A stretch of 64,000 bases of DNA, taken from positions 113,329 through 177,328 of the forward strand of contig JANBPK010000752.1 in NCBI GenBank assembly GCA_027579435.1, given 5' to 3'. The translations under genes and the position numbers were made by a program. Source of the stretch: Candolleomyces eurysporus (taxonomy: Eukaryota; Basidiomycota; Agaricomycetes; Agaricales; Psathyrellaceae). Of this stretch, positions 25,359-38,116 are shown piece after piece. Each line of letters begins with the position of its first letter. Positions within the stretch are counted from its first letter, which is position 1. Under the pieces are notes generated by a model. It did no database searches and had not been told where the DNA came from. It was given only the letters and a program-made list of their open reading frames with translations.

Positions 25359-26533
25359 TTAATGGTGTCCAGGAGGACCAACAGAGACGCCCAGGTCCTT
25401 GACTTGTCCGTTCTCAATGTCGTACACCCAACCGTGAATATAGAATGGGTGCGACTTCCCGGTTGCATTGAGGTAAGACTGATGCCATGAGTCAGTAAAC
25501 GATCCCTCTGAGTTTCCGCTTAAATCGTAGGAGATCTCACCTCGACGACAATGGTATCAGTGGCCAAAGCCTGGACGGTGTTCTTCACATTTTCCTCAAC
25601 AAGAGCTCGGAAGCCAGCTGCGAAAAGTATGTCAATATATCACATAGCTTGGAGAAACATAAACGACTGACGGTCATGAAGCTTCGGTGCAGGGACGTTA
25701 GTTTGTCCTTGGTTTGCATTCCTCATTGCAACGACCTCTTCACTTTAATTGAAAAGCAGCGTATATTCCGAAGGCGCCGGAGAAAATTCAGGGAACGAGG
25801 TTCAGCGCAGGCAATTGAATAGCCCGAGAAATGAACTGACCGCTCGGAGGTTTGGTACACAGTACGAATGGGCGCGATCCACTGCTGAACCGCAGTAGTT
25901 GCTTCATCCCAGGGCTGGTTGGGGGGACTGGCGACGGAGGCTGCGACACCTCCGCATCCGTAGTGTCCCATGACAATGATGTGCTTGACGTGCAAGTCTT
26001 CCACCCCATAGGCGACTGCAGAACGTCTGGAAATTCAAATATACAGAGGGTTAGACNTTTTTTTCCTCAGTATCTCGAAATTATGAGCGACTTACGCGTT
26101 CAAATCTTCTCGAGAAAATCTGTTGGCGATATTACGTTGGGTGAACAGAGTTCCGGGTTCCGCATTGAACACTGTTCCTTCACTGACACGGCTGTCCGAG
26201 CACCCAATAAACAAGAAGGGCGGCTCTACATGAGCAGAATAAAAGGTGGCACAGGTCCTCTCGTCAGTACACGCAGTGATAGGCGGAGATGCCAAGTCCC
26301 AGCACATTACCTTGGCCATGCTCGGCGAGGTCCTTAAGCAGTTGTGGATCGACGTCGTTGCGGAAGTCTTGATTTCCCTGGAACAAAACATCGAAATCGC
26401 TTGCATCATATGTTGTAGCTGCATCCCGAACAAAGATCTTCACTCCTCCGAGCTGGCTGAAGGGACGAGCACTAGAGAGAAGGACGAGGGTGGAAGTCCA
26501 CAGCAAGAAAAGAGCCGAAGATAGTCTGAGCAT
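25359..26533 (-). CDS. secreted beta-carbonic anhydrase, copy 1
   Basis: The protein starts MLRLSSALFLLWTSTLVLLS, a signal peptide. After an intron (about 26239-26317) comes FIGCSDSRVSEGT, with the zinc-binding Cys and the Asp-Arg dyad of beta-class enzymes. TLFTQRNIANRF follows, then HIIVMGHYGCGGVAASVASP with the zinc His and second Cys. Later exons give FRALVEENVKNTVQALATDT and FYIHGWVYDIENGQVKDLGV, ending GPPGHH at TAA 25359-25361. All three zinc ligands are present, so it should hydrate CO2 outside the cell or in the secretory route. The neighbour at 27304-28590 is a same-strand paralogue, so this is a tandem duplication. An N at 26057 lies in an intron. Confidence 0.88.
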
Positions 26534-26632
26534 CTTGGTGAACGCCTGCTGGGGTATGTTCGCTGCTGTCAGTGAGATATGAAGAGGCGTCTCAATGGTC
26601 CTTGCTGTAGGGGTGCCCCCTCGGGTAGGGGA

Positions 26633-26640
26633 TTATATAG
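26633..26640 (-). promoter_or_regulatory. TATA box of carbonic anhydrase copy 1
   Basis: CTATATAA on the minus strand, about 100 bases upstream of the start codon at 26533. Confidence 0.5.
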
Positions 26641-27303
26641 GTCTTTCATAACTCCAGTCTGTCTTTTTCCAGAGACCACAAGGGGATAACATAAACGACC
26701 GCCGTAATGCTCCTCCTAAATCAAGATCGGTGATTTTGAGACCCGTTGAAACGTTGACGGCGCATGGTGGTGCTGTAGAAGGACGTACAGATGACAGAGT
26801 GAAGTAATGAATTCGAGGGGTTCGGATAGATAGCTTATTCGGTCGAAATTTCAGAGCGCAGCTTACCGAGCCCCCGCTTCCTTTGTAGGCGGGTAAAAAC
26901 CGCAGAGCCAAGAAACTATCAGTCAGAACCTGTGCTCTCTGGCGCTTCCTAGCGTTCGAATCGGTGAAAGTCGCGAGGCGGGAAGAACTAAAAGCTCCGA
27001 TGAACATGGACGGCATCCGGACGGGTCCATATCTTTGATACATGTCAAATCTATTGGAAGGATCATTGTAGCAGACAGTTAGCTGACCGACATCAGCTGC
27101 GGGCGCTCAGGTAGACCGGATTCATCGCATAATTGGGTGGGTGATAATGTGAACGATTCCTTCGATGAAGCAGTATGTACGATGCTATACAACCCTAATG
27201 AATGAAACACCTGGCTAAAAGTCTCTAGAACGACTACAAAATCCAATCAATGTTCAGTGTCCATACACAAAACTAGCTAATTATCCCAGTTTCAAGGGGC
27301 CGA
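26641..27303. other. spacer between the tandem carbonic anhydrase genes
   Basis: Upstream flank of copy 1 and 3' flank of copy 2. No additional coding exon chain was found. Confidence 0.45.
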
Positions 27304-28590
27304 TTAATGGTCCTGGGGAAGGAAGTTCCGCTTGGACTTGCACATCTCAGCGCACCTGACCTCAACGTTCTGGGCAGCAGGTGCCTGGTGTGCGGCGGAG
27401 GCCTTTTCGGCTGCGCTGGCGACAGCGGCGAAGGGAGCAGCAGGGATAGCCTTGCCAGGGGGACCAACTGAGACACCCAAGTCCCTAACTTCACCGTTCT
27501 CGATGTCATAGACCCATCCATGAATGAAGACATCGCCTGCAGGTCCACCTTCACCGGAGCGGCGCTCGACCGTGCCAGTGCTGTTTGCGGCGAGCAAGGC
27601 GTAGTGCTGAAACCCGAGGAATAAATGTCAAAGACGGGGAGAGAAATAAAATGCCAAAAGACGCACGTTGACAATGACGCTGTCCTGGGCAATGCGGCCA
27701 ACACCAACTTTTACGTTTTCCTCGACGAGGGCACGGAATCCGGCTAAGAACATTAATACCGAGTTAGAACCCTGGCAGCCCGCTTGGACGACATGCAGGG
27801 ATGGGACGTACGATCTTTGATATCAGGCTCTTCGACAGTGGTACTACCTTTGATCGACTCGCGAAGGGCAACGATCTCGGGTCTAGATGGATGTTATTCC
27901 AACTCGAAACTTTCTTAAAATACTTCAAACTCACCTCGAAGATTGTTGGAGAAGCTCTCTGATAGGGTTGATCCAGGCCTGGACGGCACTGTTGGCAGCA
28001 TCCACATTGGAGCCTGGGGGCGAGGCAATGGAAGCTGCTACTCCACCACATCCGTAGTGACCCATGACGATAATGTGCTTCACTCCCAACTCGGAAACGG
28101 CATAGGCAAGGACCGATTGTCTAAAAATCGGAGACTTCTATCAGAAACGGCGTCCCGAAGGAAACTACGGATTGCAACACTTACGAATTGGGATCGGTCG
28201 GCTGGTACTGGTTGGCAATGTTGCGTTGGGTGAAGAAGGTTCCGGGCTTCGCACCAAAGACAGTGCCTTCACTAACTCGACTATCAGAGCAGCCCAAGAA
28301 CATGAAAGGGGGCTCTGCAATAGTTATGTCAGATCTGAGCGAATATCAGAATCTCATGGAAACGTACCTTGACCCTCGTCAGCCAGCTTCTGCAGCAAAG
28401 CGGGGTCCGATGCTCGGAAGGCATTGTTGCCTTCGACGATTGCAGCGAATTCACTGCCATCCTGCCTTCGAACAACAGCAGAGGTCGAACGACCGACGAT
28501 TCGGATGTCCCGGGCTTCGCGAATGGGGTGGGCAAAAGCCGAGGACAAGGCCGCCAGGGCGAAGAGGAGCTTGAAACCGAAAGCGACCAT
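27304..28590 (-). CDS. secreted beta-carbonic anhydrase, copy 2, with C-terminal extension
   Basis: ATG 28590 gives MVAFGFKLLFALAALSSAFA, a clean signal peptide; an upstream ATG at 28617 would add nine residues and is less likely. After DIRIVGRSTSAVVRRQDGSE comes FLGCSDSRVSEGTVFG with the zinc Cys and catalytic Asp, then FFTQRNIANQYQPTD and HIIVMGHYGCGGVAASIASP. The later part has PGFRALVEENVKVGVGRIAQ, VFIHGWVYDIENGEVRDLGV and GPPGKAIPAAP. Unlike copy 1 the protein then runs on about 45 residues through an Ala-rich segment to CAEMCKSKRNFLPQDH (TAA 27304-27306). Introns interrupt at places like those of copy 1. The activity should be extracellular CO2/bicarbonate interconversion. The extension, with two Cys, may add a wall or partner contact. 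Confidence 0.88.
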
Positions 28591-30984
28591 GGTGAAAGGC
28601 TTGAAGTATATTTTCAAACGATTGAAAGGAAGAGGCGGAAACTTTGAAGGAAAGTCGGTTGAGAAGACTCAGGAAAGATAACCAGGCAGAGAAAAAAAAA
28701 AGGCGAAACTAGCGCCAGAAACTCGGAAGGGAATCAAAGGAAAGGTTCAACCCAAGGAACACAAGAAAGGACCAGAGAAAAGAGAGAAAAAGAAATGAGA
28801 GGTCTCGACCTTGTCGGCGACATTTTAAGCAAGCAGCGTTACCCCATGTTGCAGTTTCTACTATGCAGAAGACCGTAATGCTTGGCGAATGAATTCTTGA
28901 CAACAAGAGACTTGGCGGCGACGGTTGTGGTGTTTTGATTGGTCAACAGAAGATTCCAAGACCCAATCACTGATTCCATCATCTCTTGGCTGATGATGGT
29001 GTGAATCGTCCTCGGTACACCTATCCCATGCTGGGCGAAAGTCCAGACGGTATGACCGGGACACAAAAGACTAACCTTCAGTCAAACAAAAAGCAGCCAC
29101 ATTTCGGTAGCTTCGATAACAATGGTAACCTTTCTACCCATTTCATGTTTTGCAGAACAAGAATTTCTAGATGATGGTCGCCATGGTCGTATCTACTAAT
29201 GCCTCCTGTAATGAAAAACATGATAGGTCAGTATTTTTAGATACACAACACCAACATTCAGGGATGGAGTTCGCTCCATCGCGACACTAACCGCAGTTTT
29301 CAAGGTGAATGGAGCATCACACTATTCCGTTATTGGTGTAAGTATTTGTTTCCGCCAGCTCCTGGGCCGAGGTGCGTTGCAGGTGCGGCCATTCCACCGC
29401 AACTCAAAGGCTGGACAAAAAGGTCACCAGCTGATACCGTCGGCTACCGGAGCAGAGCGACACTCGCGCCACAGAATCGAGAGCGCGTGCTGTCTTATCA
29501 AGGGTTCCCGTTTCCAGCCGTTTCCCCCGACATTCGCGTACAGCAACTCCTCTAAGCTTGCTTCTATCTCAACCCCTAGCGATTCCGATCTTCCCAAGGG
29601 GCTACGATACGTGTCGCGACTAGAAGCTTCACGGCCATGGTTTTTCTTCAGAATTCCCATCGCGTCCTATGCAATGCTAGTCACTGATGGACAGGCTTGG
29701 TCAGTGTTGTATGTCCAGCCTGACACTTGAGAGAACCACTCTTCTCTTCTCTAAGTCTGCACCTCAATCGCTCCCGTCTTGTCACCGGATCCGCAGGCCC
29801 CGTCTGTCTGCGACCTCTAAGCCGCTATTAGTGTGTCGTCAAGAGTCAGGAGTAAAAGCTTTGCAAGAAGTATTTGTATTTAAATCGCTACATCTCAAGT
29901 TCTGGGATTCGCTATGTAAGAACTGTTCGGAAATGGGAGTGGATGTGGTCCGAGCTCCCTGACGATAGTGCGTAATTACAGCAACAAGTTTAGGGGCTAG
30001 GACAGGGGATGGATCAAGAGTTTCTCAATCTCGAGCATTGGCTGAGTACTAGTCTCTCGCTCTTCAATTGATGGTTCCCTTGACCAGCCTTCGAAGGCTA
30101 GAGACGTCCTACCAAATCAGCTTCCATCTTCATGAACCCGAACGAAAATTCCGCACGTTATGTATCAGTAAAATCACCTTCGATGGTCTCCGAAGCGGCT
30201 CTATCTTATGGTCTGACCGTTTGGGTTTTACCCTCTCCAACACTGGTTGAAGCTGGATTAAAGCACCATGCAGTTTGATCGAGCGGGCGCTCGCTTCAGG
30301 CGCTAATCACTTCGAGAGGTCAAGATGGACCCGAAGTAGCGGCTTTGCGAACGCTACTTGGCAATGATGCTGAGAGCACGCGATCATGTATTGATGCCTG
30401 AGTCTGAATGGCCCGTTGACAACTTGAGAGAAACATTTAGTGTCGTGTGACTGGTATATGAGATACGGATTGGCTGCTCTGTTCCATTGCGACCGAATGA
30501 CGGACAGGCGGATGCATTCGAAATTATGTGGGGAACCCAGTGTGAACCGAATCATTGGAGACTTCATCACTGACGATCTCAAATCCGAAGGCGTCTTGGA
30601 AGGGACTGATAGAGTCAGCCAGCAGCTGTGGGGCTCCCATATGAAGATTAAGGCTTTCAATACTCCGAATCGGTTGCGTTGTTAAGGCAGAAACGCTCAT
30701 CGTCCACTGGTAGATAATCCGCTAGGAAATACAAGCGCATGCTGGTTAATTTTCAGGCAGTCACATTGGGCGCTGAGAGCAAACAAGAGTCTCGTTGCTA
30801 AGAAAAACCGGCCTTGAAAGAACAATCGTCGTCTCCACAAAGGCGAGACGAATCAGAGGAGGCAGCAACGAGTGATCGGGAATCAAAGAAGATACCGGGA
30901 TCAAAGTTGCCACGTTCCCAGTGGTAGGCCACTCCTCCCTCCCCTTCGTGTCCTCGCCCAGACGTCCTCCATCAGCAATGCCTT
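28591..30984. other. gene-poor stretch
   Basis: Upstream flank of carbonic anhydrase copy 2 (with an A-rich run near 28690) and about 2 kb without supported genes. The longest plus-strand frame (29305-29730) has no motif, no paralogue here and no matching splice partners. Confidence 0.4.
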
Positions 30985-31646
30985 ATGGCCCAGAATGGCG
31001 ACTCTTATCATGATAAAGCAATACCGAATTCACCATCCCTGACGCGACGACGACGGCGACATAGCGTCGCAGTGGCCGACCACCAATGGCCCATACCAGA
31101 ACAACACAGTCGAGTTGCAGAATTCTACGGATTCGTAGCCTGGACGTCAACATATCTTCTGTTTATAATCTATCTTCTGTGGGCGTTTGTACCAGATGAG
31201 TACATCGTCTGGCTGGGAGTGACTTGGTACCCCAATCGGTGAGTGGGCTCTTGGCTTGGATGCTGTCGTGCGCTGGCGAACTCACCTCTATGCGGTCTGT
31301 GCAGGGAATGGGCGATCCTTGTGCCCGCTTGGTCTATGATGGCCGTTTTGTTCACTTATTTTGTGTACTTTTCTCTGGCCATACGTGGGACGCCCCCCTT
31401 CGACGACCTCAGCAGCATCACCGGTATGTTTCCGTTCAACTATGGCTCTGGACTTTACCCCACTCAATAGTCCCTATCATAGATGGACACACAGTACTCC
31501 CAAGCCCACAGGATGGAGGGCACGATCCGTACCTAGCCTCGACGGAACCAAACGCGATACCCGAACTATATGACATACCCATCGGCATGGTCAATCGCGT
31601 CCTGTACCGAAGTAATGTTGCACAAAAGAGAGAGAAGTCACTATAG
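30985..31646 (+). CDS. PIG-P / GPI19, subunit of the GPI-GlcNAc transferase complex
   Basis: Three exons (30985-31238, 31305-31423, 31471-31646) join to 182 residues. After an Arg-rich N-terminus (TRRRRRHSVAV) comes the PIG-P core: AEFYGFVAWTSTYLLFIIYL, then LWAFVPDEYIVWLGVTWYPN and REWAILVPAWSMMAVLFTYF. It has two membrane helices separated by the short YPNREW turn, as in the family. The C-terminal third is soluble. PIG-P is a small subunit of the ER-membrane complex that adds GlcNAc to phosphatidylinositol, the first step of GPI-anchor synthesis. The protein is somewhat longer than yeast Gpi19. It has no operon-like neighbour. Confidence 0.88.
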
Positions 31647-33846
31647 AACAGGACAATGTGCGAGCTAGAAGAGAAACTTCATAATATTATGAATGAGGAC
31701 GCACACTTCGCGTCCACCATTTCACTATTCCCCCTAGCAAAGTGCTTCAACTTCGACTACGTTCAGAGAGCATGAGCATGAGGTATGCACGTACCCTCAT
31801 TCATCTCGTCATACGCACACCACTACCTACCGATAGCAGAAGCTCCTACCGTCCTGTGCATTAATTCCAGGGAACATTGACCCTAGCTGTTTTCGTAAAC
31901 AACATTCGCTTCAGCCGTTTCTTCGCCCAGTTTACCGTCTCCGAAGACAAGGATCATGAATGTTTTCCTCATCCGCTTGCGAGATGATGCAAGTCCCTGT
32001 GAAGTGAAGTGACGACACCACCACCTGCGACTGGCCAGCTCATTCTCTCTTCCGTTGCCATAACTGAATGGTGGTGCATTGCCCTACACGGTTCAAGCCG
32101 CGTTTAAAAACGGAACACCGGTCCATCGGCTATCCTGCCGTTCTTCTGAGCCCCCTTCCAAACGTTCCAGGGTTGCGCATTACTTATCGCGATGCGCTTC
32201 AGTTCCATATGGGCCATTTCAATATCGTCACGCAGACAACCCTTTTAGATTCAGCGAGGGCGCTGGAGAGTATCAGTCAACTCTACAGCTAAATGCTGCC
32301 TCAAGTTGTGCTCATTGCTGCGCCGCCGATACGATCTCAGCGACTCAAGACGCCATCTCAACATTGCTAAAGAATGCATCTGGCCAGTTCATTGATACTG
32401 CTACCGTGATTCGGTTCATTGCAGCCGAGGCACTCTTGGATCTAGTTTTGAAGATGGATGAAAAAAATGGGAATTCGACCTCTCAGATCCCGTTTGCACA
32501 GCTCGATGCTCCCTACTCCCGTATTCCCAACTTAAGCTCAAACCCCGGCTTCGCCGTATGACGGATCTGGTTCATTGCTAAACGGTGATAGATTGGAAAT
32601 TCGTTTATGACCGCCGGGTTGTCGAGTATATCGCCATCGTATGTATCAAATCCTCTCGAGCCGTGTGGTTATTGAATTACCTCGAACCGTTGAGGATGTA
32701 GCGGAGTATCTGCTCGAGGACCTTCACTTGTTCTTAGGGGTCTGCCGCCGAACGATACCAATACCCCGTACGAGCTGTACACACGTCCCTGGTCGACTGT
32801 TTCAACAGCCCTGCCCGTGTGCGAAGCTGGATGCTGACTCCACCACCCAGTACAAGTTTGTTTGGCCAAGGTATCTTGAGGTGGGTGTGTGGCAATGATT
32901 AAATTTCATTCCTTTAGCTACTTACTTTCTACAGCTGTACCTAACGTCCACCCTCCTTGTCTTTTCCAGGAAGAGAAAACGTGTTTTCCTTTTCTAAAAC
33001 GGAGAGATTCCTGCACTTTTTCTACACCCTTCATCTTCCCCTAGTGTTCGAGGCACCGGAAGCGGCTGCCGCAGCACAGAATCTCTTCCCACTCAACTCC
33101 ACATCCTGGCTGAAATGGTGGGTAAGGCCCTCGTACGTTTTGAACGAAAAGGCTAGGAGAAACCTCTGCGATGTTTTTGGTCTATTCACTTTCAGGTGTA
33201 CGCGATCATTCTTCCACAACGACAATGCAGATGCTAACGAACACCTGCTCGTGCATTTAGTGTTATTCCTACCTTGAAAATCCTCTGTGCACGTCGTGGC
33301 GCGATACCGTTTTGCTGTAATGCAAGCTTTCTGGCTGGAAGTTTCTCTCTATTTTCCTTTTTCTTAAGTCGTTTCTTTCCCCGTTAAACAAGGTGGGACT
33401 TGGGGGTTTACAAAGAGCTTGCAGTGTCCTTCATTTATAAGCTCGCGCGTTTTCTCGCGGACTGACACAACAGAACCGAATGTGCACTCATGCCAAACTG
33501 CCCATGAATCGGCACAGAGAACGTCGTCACATCGGGCAGTTCGCAGAAGCCCGCCATATACTTGTTGCTGCATCATACTGGAGTCCATAAATGCGATGTG
33601 AAAGAAGGTGACCGGTAACACTCTGCTTCTCCTTGGCAGCACATCTCCGCCCACATTTCCATCGACAGAGTATCAAATTAGTTTGATTCCTTGATTTCAT
33701 GACTTGATTTCATGATTCGATCAGTTGTGAGCGCCTGATGCCATGCGAGAGGCCGTCTGGCGCTAAAGATTGGATCATGACGTGGTCGGAAAGATTGATC
33801 CAGTTAAAACATCATCCATCATGCTCCTACCCGCTCTTTCACCACC
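31647..33846. other. gene-poor stretch with a possible gene relic
   Basis: A plus-strand frame at about 32079-32561 lacks an ATG but has protein-like composition (FIAAEALLDLVLKMDEKNGN). No family was recognised, and the surrounding sequence does not supply exons. The remainder is noncoding on inspection. It may be a decayed gene. Confidence 0.3.
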
Positions 33847-35179
33847 ATGAGGACCCGCGACCTTCAAGTTCCAGAAGACATTTTCCAGGAAATAATCGAC
33901 TACCTTCGTGTCGACGTTCCCCTACTATGCAAATGCGCCCTAGTTTCGCGAAAATTTGCACGAATATGCCGGCCGCACATCTATCATAGGGTCGAGCTAA
34001 ATGGCCAACGCCCCCCCGCTGAGTCTCGGTACAAAGCACTCCTCGAAACGCTGCTCAAGAACCCCTCTTTAGCTGAACACACTCGACAACTTCATCTTCA
34101 CCTTGGATCACCATACAGCGAATTTTCGCCCGCTTCCGATCGCAGATTGCCTGTATTTTTAGGCTTCTTCAATCAGCTGGAGCAAATATCATTGACTTGC
34201 GCCATTAGCCGTCTGAAGCAGTCAATTGAGCGACCATTGGCCAATCTCTTTGGCCTGAAAAGCTTACGGCACATCACCCTAATCTCGTTCCCCGCCTTTC
34301 CGGCCGCTCTTCTCAATTATGCCGTGCATGTCACCGACCTCGTATTGCATTCCGTCAAGCTCGATGTCGACAGAGTTCTTTGCATTGATCCTCCAGGATT
34401 CTCTGCTGAACATGTCCCTTCGAAGAAATCCATTATGCTCTCTATCCGAGAATGTCAACTGGAGACTATTTTCGTCGTAGAAGAGCTCCTCCGCGGAGAG
34501 GGAATCTTCATCAAGCATCACAACGGCGTTGAGACGCTTTCTCTTGCCCCGAAACAGCTACACAATGGGCTGGAAAACATCGAACCCTACATCGACCTTC
34601 TGAAGACGATTACCGCAAATCAGGGTTGCTCTGGAACCGCCACTCTCAAAAACCTCACATTCGCTCCTGGTACGTTTTTACGATTTACAAATGCTCATGA
34701 TGCTTTTACTGACTCGATTACCATTCGAAGCCGCCAGTGATGTCAGGTACATCGCAACTTTTGCATCTGCTCTACCATCGACCCTCAATACCTTCACTCT
34801 CGACTTCTCTCACATGCGAGACCTCCGATTGTTCGGCAGGTACGCAGAAGAACTGCGGAGGCTCTTTGGCAACCTTTCGAGGTCATGTCCCCAGCTCCGC
34901 AAATCCCACATCAAGTTCCACGTTTACGCGATGAAACTTGACATCCCTCCTACCTGGATTCCTCCGGAAGTGACGGTGCTCGACTCGCTTCTGAAATCCC
35001 GGGAACTCTTTCCGATGTTCGAGGAATTTCACTGCTCTGTGGATCTCAATATTCAGCTTCTTGCGTATGATCGTGCGCGATTGAAGGAGGTAGCAAGTCA
35101 TTATGAAGACGAGTTGAGGAGGTGGTTCCCTTCGCTCAACGAAATAGGCCGATTAAAGGTTACAAGCGGACTCGCTTGA
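33847..35179 (+). CDS. F-box protein with LRR-like body
   Basis: Two exons (33847-34669 and 34731-35179) join to 423 residues with one 61-base GT-AG intron. The start MRTRDLQVPEDIFQEIIDYL runs into an F-box (PEDIFQEIIDYL, CALVSRKFARICRPHIYHRV). The rest alternates short Leu-rich segments such as LFGLKSLRHITLISFPAF and VTDLVLHSVKL, then a helical C-terminal part ending IGRLKVTSGLA. F-box proteins bind Skp1 and recruit substrates to SCF ubiquitin ligases; the substrate is unknown. The family is strongly expanded in Agaricomycetes. Unlike the F-box gene at 10.7-12 kb it is intact, and it shows no close similarity to it beyond the F-box. Confidence 0.8.
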
Positions 35180-37107
35180 TATAGTGCAAAATCCTATCCT
35201 TATGGTAATTCCACAGCCGCTTATACTATTGCTCAATGTAACGACATAATTTATTGCTCTTTGCATCTCGCCCATGAAGCCTGAGCCTGCTTCCTCAAAT
35301 CAAGTCATCGGATACCTCAGGCTTTTGTATTGTGACTAAATCTTGCAAATCCTGACGGACATTGAAGAACGCAGCCGCCGTCTCTTGGGAGGGTTGAGAG
35401 AGTTTTTTATCCTATATACGACAAAGATTATTACGAGGCGCGTTCACCGTTCAATGTTCATCCACTGCGATCGTACGAGGGAATATTTTAACGCCTTAGC
35501 GGCCTTCTCGCGATCCTCCTACGTACTGACTATAGCAGCTACGGCTTTGAAATCTAAAACAGAAACTTAGATGATTCATGATTTTCTCATGTTCAGCAGG
35601 GCGTCGGAGAAGTTCGTGTCGTTTTGAACAACTACGCGACCAAGCTCGAAACTGAAGATCCCGACATTAGACCGGAAGTCCACTGTCCTCCGTCCACGCG
35701 GAATGCTGTAGTATTGGCTGTATAGCACTTGACTGAACGTTTCAGAATGGTAGGAATACTTGAGATGAGTGAGTCTACTCGAATAAGTAATCATTTATGA
35801 ACGTATATGAACAAGGTCAAGAGAGCTGAGAGCAAAATGTAGCTTTGCCGCTGCGGCTGGGACGAGTCTGGCTTGGACTTCGTGTCAACTTAGACAAACA
35901 AACATCGCCATGCTCGTGCAAGGACGGCCATCTTCAGTCCTTTAAAATGACGATAAAAATTTAAAATCTGCTGTTCATCGAAACCGCGTTTCGAAAACGT
36001 TCCCCATGGTCATCGGTTACACTTGGAACAATTCTACAAACATGCCTCTAGCGTCCAGGTTCTTCTGAGAATCTTCCTTTTTACCAACTCCCCGCCGAAG
36101 TAGGATAGCTATGGCCTTGAAGTCCAGTGCGGAGGTAATCATTGACTCAGCATGTACCCGTTTTCTGACCTGAAAGTATGCTCACTTCTGAGAAGCGCGA
36201 CCACCTCGAGTGTTAAGTCCTTCAGGTCGTTGCACAAGGAGTCCTAATGCTCGGGTATCATCTAATTAGGACCCTGGTGATGTTTCTATATGACGTGACA
36301 AGTCAGCTGCACCGCCTGGAAATTAGAAGACACAGCAACAAACAGCACGAAGGAGATCTCACTCCTTGTTGACTCCAGACGTCTCTAGGCAAACAATTGT
36401 CGCCGTTCCAGTGCGAGTAGCTCAAATAACGTCCGATGGTTAGCCAGCCTCACTCTTTAAGCTTTGTATACTACCCCGAAGCTTCAGATCTTCACGTAAA
36501 TGCCGAGGGCCTCTGTACCACTACACGGTCTGAGGCATCTAGTGAACTAATCAATTAGGAGGCAGAGTNCCCCCGCTGCATTGATTGATACCTGTGGCGG
36601 GAATTGGCTGGAGTTTTTGAGACAACTGAGAAGTCATAATCCGCTCGATGGGACCCATATACCGTTGGGAGTTGAGGCGCTGTGAACCGTGATCGGTGGA
36701 CTTTTCACTTTTGGGAAGTCACAGTATTTGATTAGTTTCTCGCCCGCCACCTCGTTCATAATCTAGAGTCTGGTGCCATCAGGAAGGAATTGGAATTGGT
36801 AGTCGCTACGCCAGTCTCCTCGCTCTAGCTTGCATAGAGCAGAGACATACGGACGACCTCCCAGGAGGTCTTATCAAACCTTTTGCAACCTGTCAAGGGG
36901 GCGACTCTCATTCAACAACCGATATATTCTCTAGGTCAGTGCATTGGAAGGAGTCGAAAAAGGTCGATTTAACAATTCTCCGATCTGAAAGCATGACAAA
37001 CTGGTTGACAGGCACGACTACTGCAGAAGGCAAGCCGATCTATCGAAAACACGGCCGACTTCTTGCTTGTTTGACGCTCGTGGTTTCACCCGCAGCCAAG
37101 TCGTACG
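35180..37107. other. gene-poor stretch
   Basis: Nearly 2 kb with only short unrelated frames. An N at 36569 precedes five C. No repeat or RNA gene was seen. Confidence 0.4.
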
Positions 37108-38116
37108 TTATATTCCTGCGATATATCTTTCCAAGGACACACCAATGCGATCAGTCATTCCTCTAGCCACCTGCAACCTCTTCTTCAGCCCCTGGCAAGA
37201 AGCAAAAAATTTGAGCTTGGAGAGAAACGATAGAGGCTGCGAACACTCACAAAGATAGTCAGTGTTTCGACTGCAGTAGCAATCGTTTCTCTGAATACAA
37301 TTGTTTCCATGACAGTCTAAGAAGGCAGCTATCAACGTCGCGAACACTAATTTTAACGGATAAGCCGCAACTTACCGCGCTCCAAATGTTCGCAAGCTCA
37401 TAGGCTTTCTGAGCAAGGACTCGAAGCTGTTCCTTGAGATCACCGGATGCCGTCCTTGCTATGAATTCCTCCAAATCACGGGAAAGACTTGTAAATGCCT
37501 CCACCATCGTCCTAGGGGACTGGAAGGGCTTCTCATCCTGGAGTAGGAGGGCGGTCTCAGTGAGTTGTATTGACAAGATGGCAAAATTAGGCACACATAC
37601 GACGAAATACTTGAGCTCCTCAATGGCGGCGGCACGAGCCTCCGGGCTCGCGGTTGCATCGGGCACTGCCGCATCATTGAAACCTAGTATCACGGAATTG
37701 ACAGATCTGAGGTCCAACATAAACGATGTGACTCACGTTTGAGAACCGTAATTATCTCAAAGGCTACATCCTTGGAAGCATTTCGCAAGGAATCAAAACG
37801 CTATGCCGTGCATCTCCGTGTCAATATCCAGCCAAAAGATGAAAAGGAAAAGATAGCGTACAGCGCGAAAGATGGCTAGTTGCTCACTGTTGCCAGATAT
37901 GCCCGCGATCCGGGAAGCTTTCGCGAACGCCGCATTGATTTCCTGAGAAATGTCGTGTACAAGAAAGACTTGTTCCCGCAAATCGATGGGAGTAATGGAC
38001 GCCAGAGTGGTTTGCATGATGCGGATAGACGAATCAAGAGGCAAAACAAGTTGAGGTGGTAGGTGCTAACTGCTGGGTCTGAGCCTCACTCTTTATAGTA
38101 CGCACTGGCAAGCCAT
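37108..38116 (-). CDS. unidentified mostly helical protein, multi-exon
   Basis: Exons chain leftwards in phase with GT-AG introns: IMQTTLASITPIDLREQVFL to QLAIFRA, then RFDSLRNASKDVAFEIITVL, then FNDAAVPDATASPEARAAAI through SRDLEEFIARTASGDLKEQL to AYELANIWSA. The last two exons are TVMETIVFRETIATAVETLT and KKRLQVARGMTDRIGVSLER, ending YIAGI at the stop. The product is about 250 residues, almost wholly amphipathic helix, with one more hydrophobic segment near the C-terminus (TIVFRETIATAVETLTIF). Start: ATG 38017 lies inside an open frame that continues upstream to an acceptor near 38070. A tiny first exon at 38116 (MACQC) would join in phase through a 36-base intron, which is short, so 38017 remains possible. 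No family was recognised. Confidence 0.6.

Noticed and set aside
29305..29730. Plus-strand 141-residue open frame
   Set aside because: No motif, odd composition, no splice partners and no similar sequence in the window; most likely chance.
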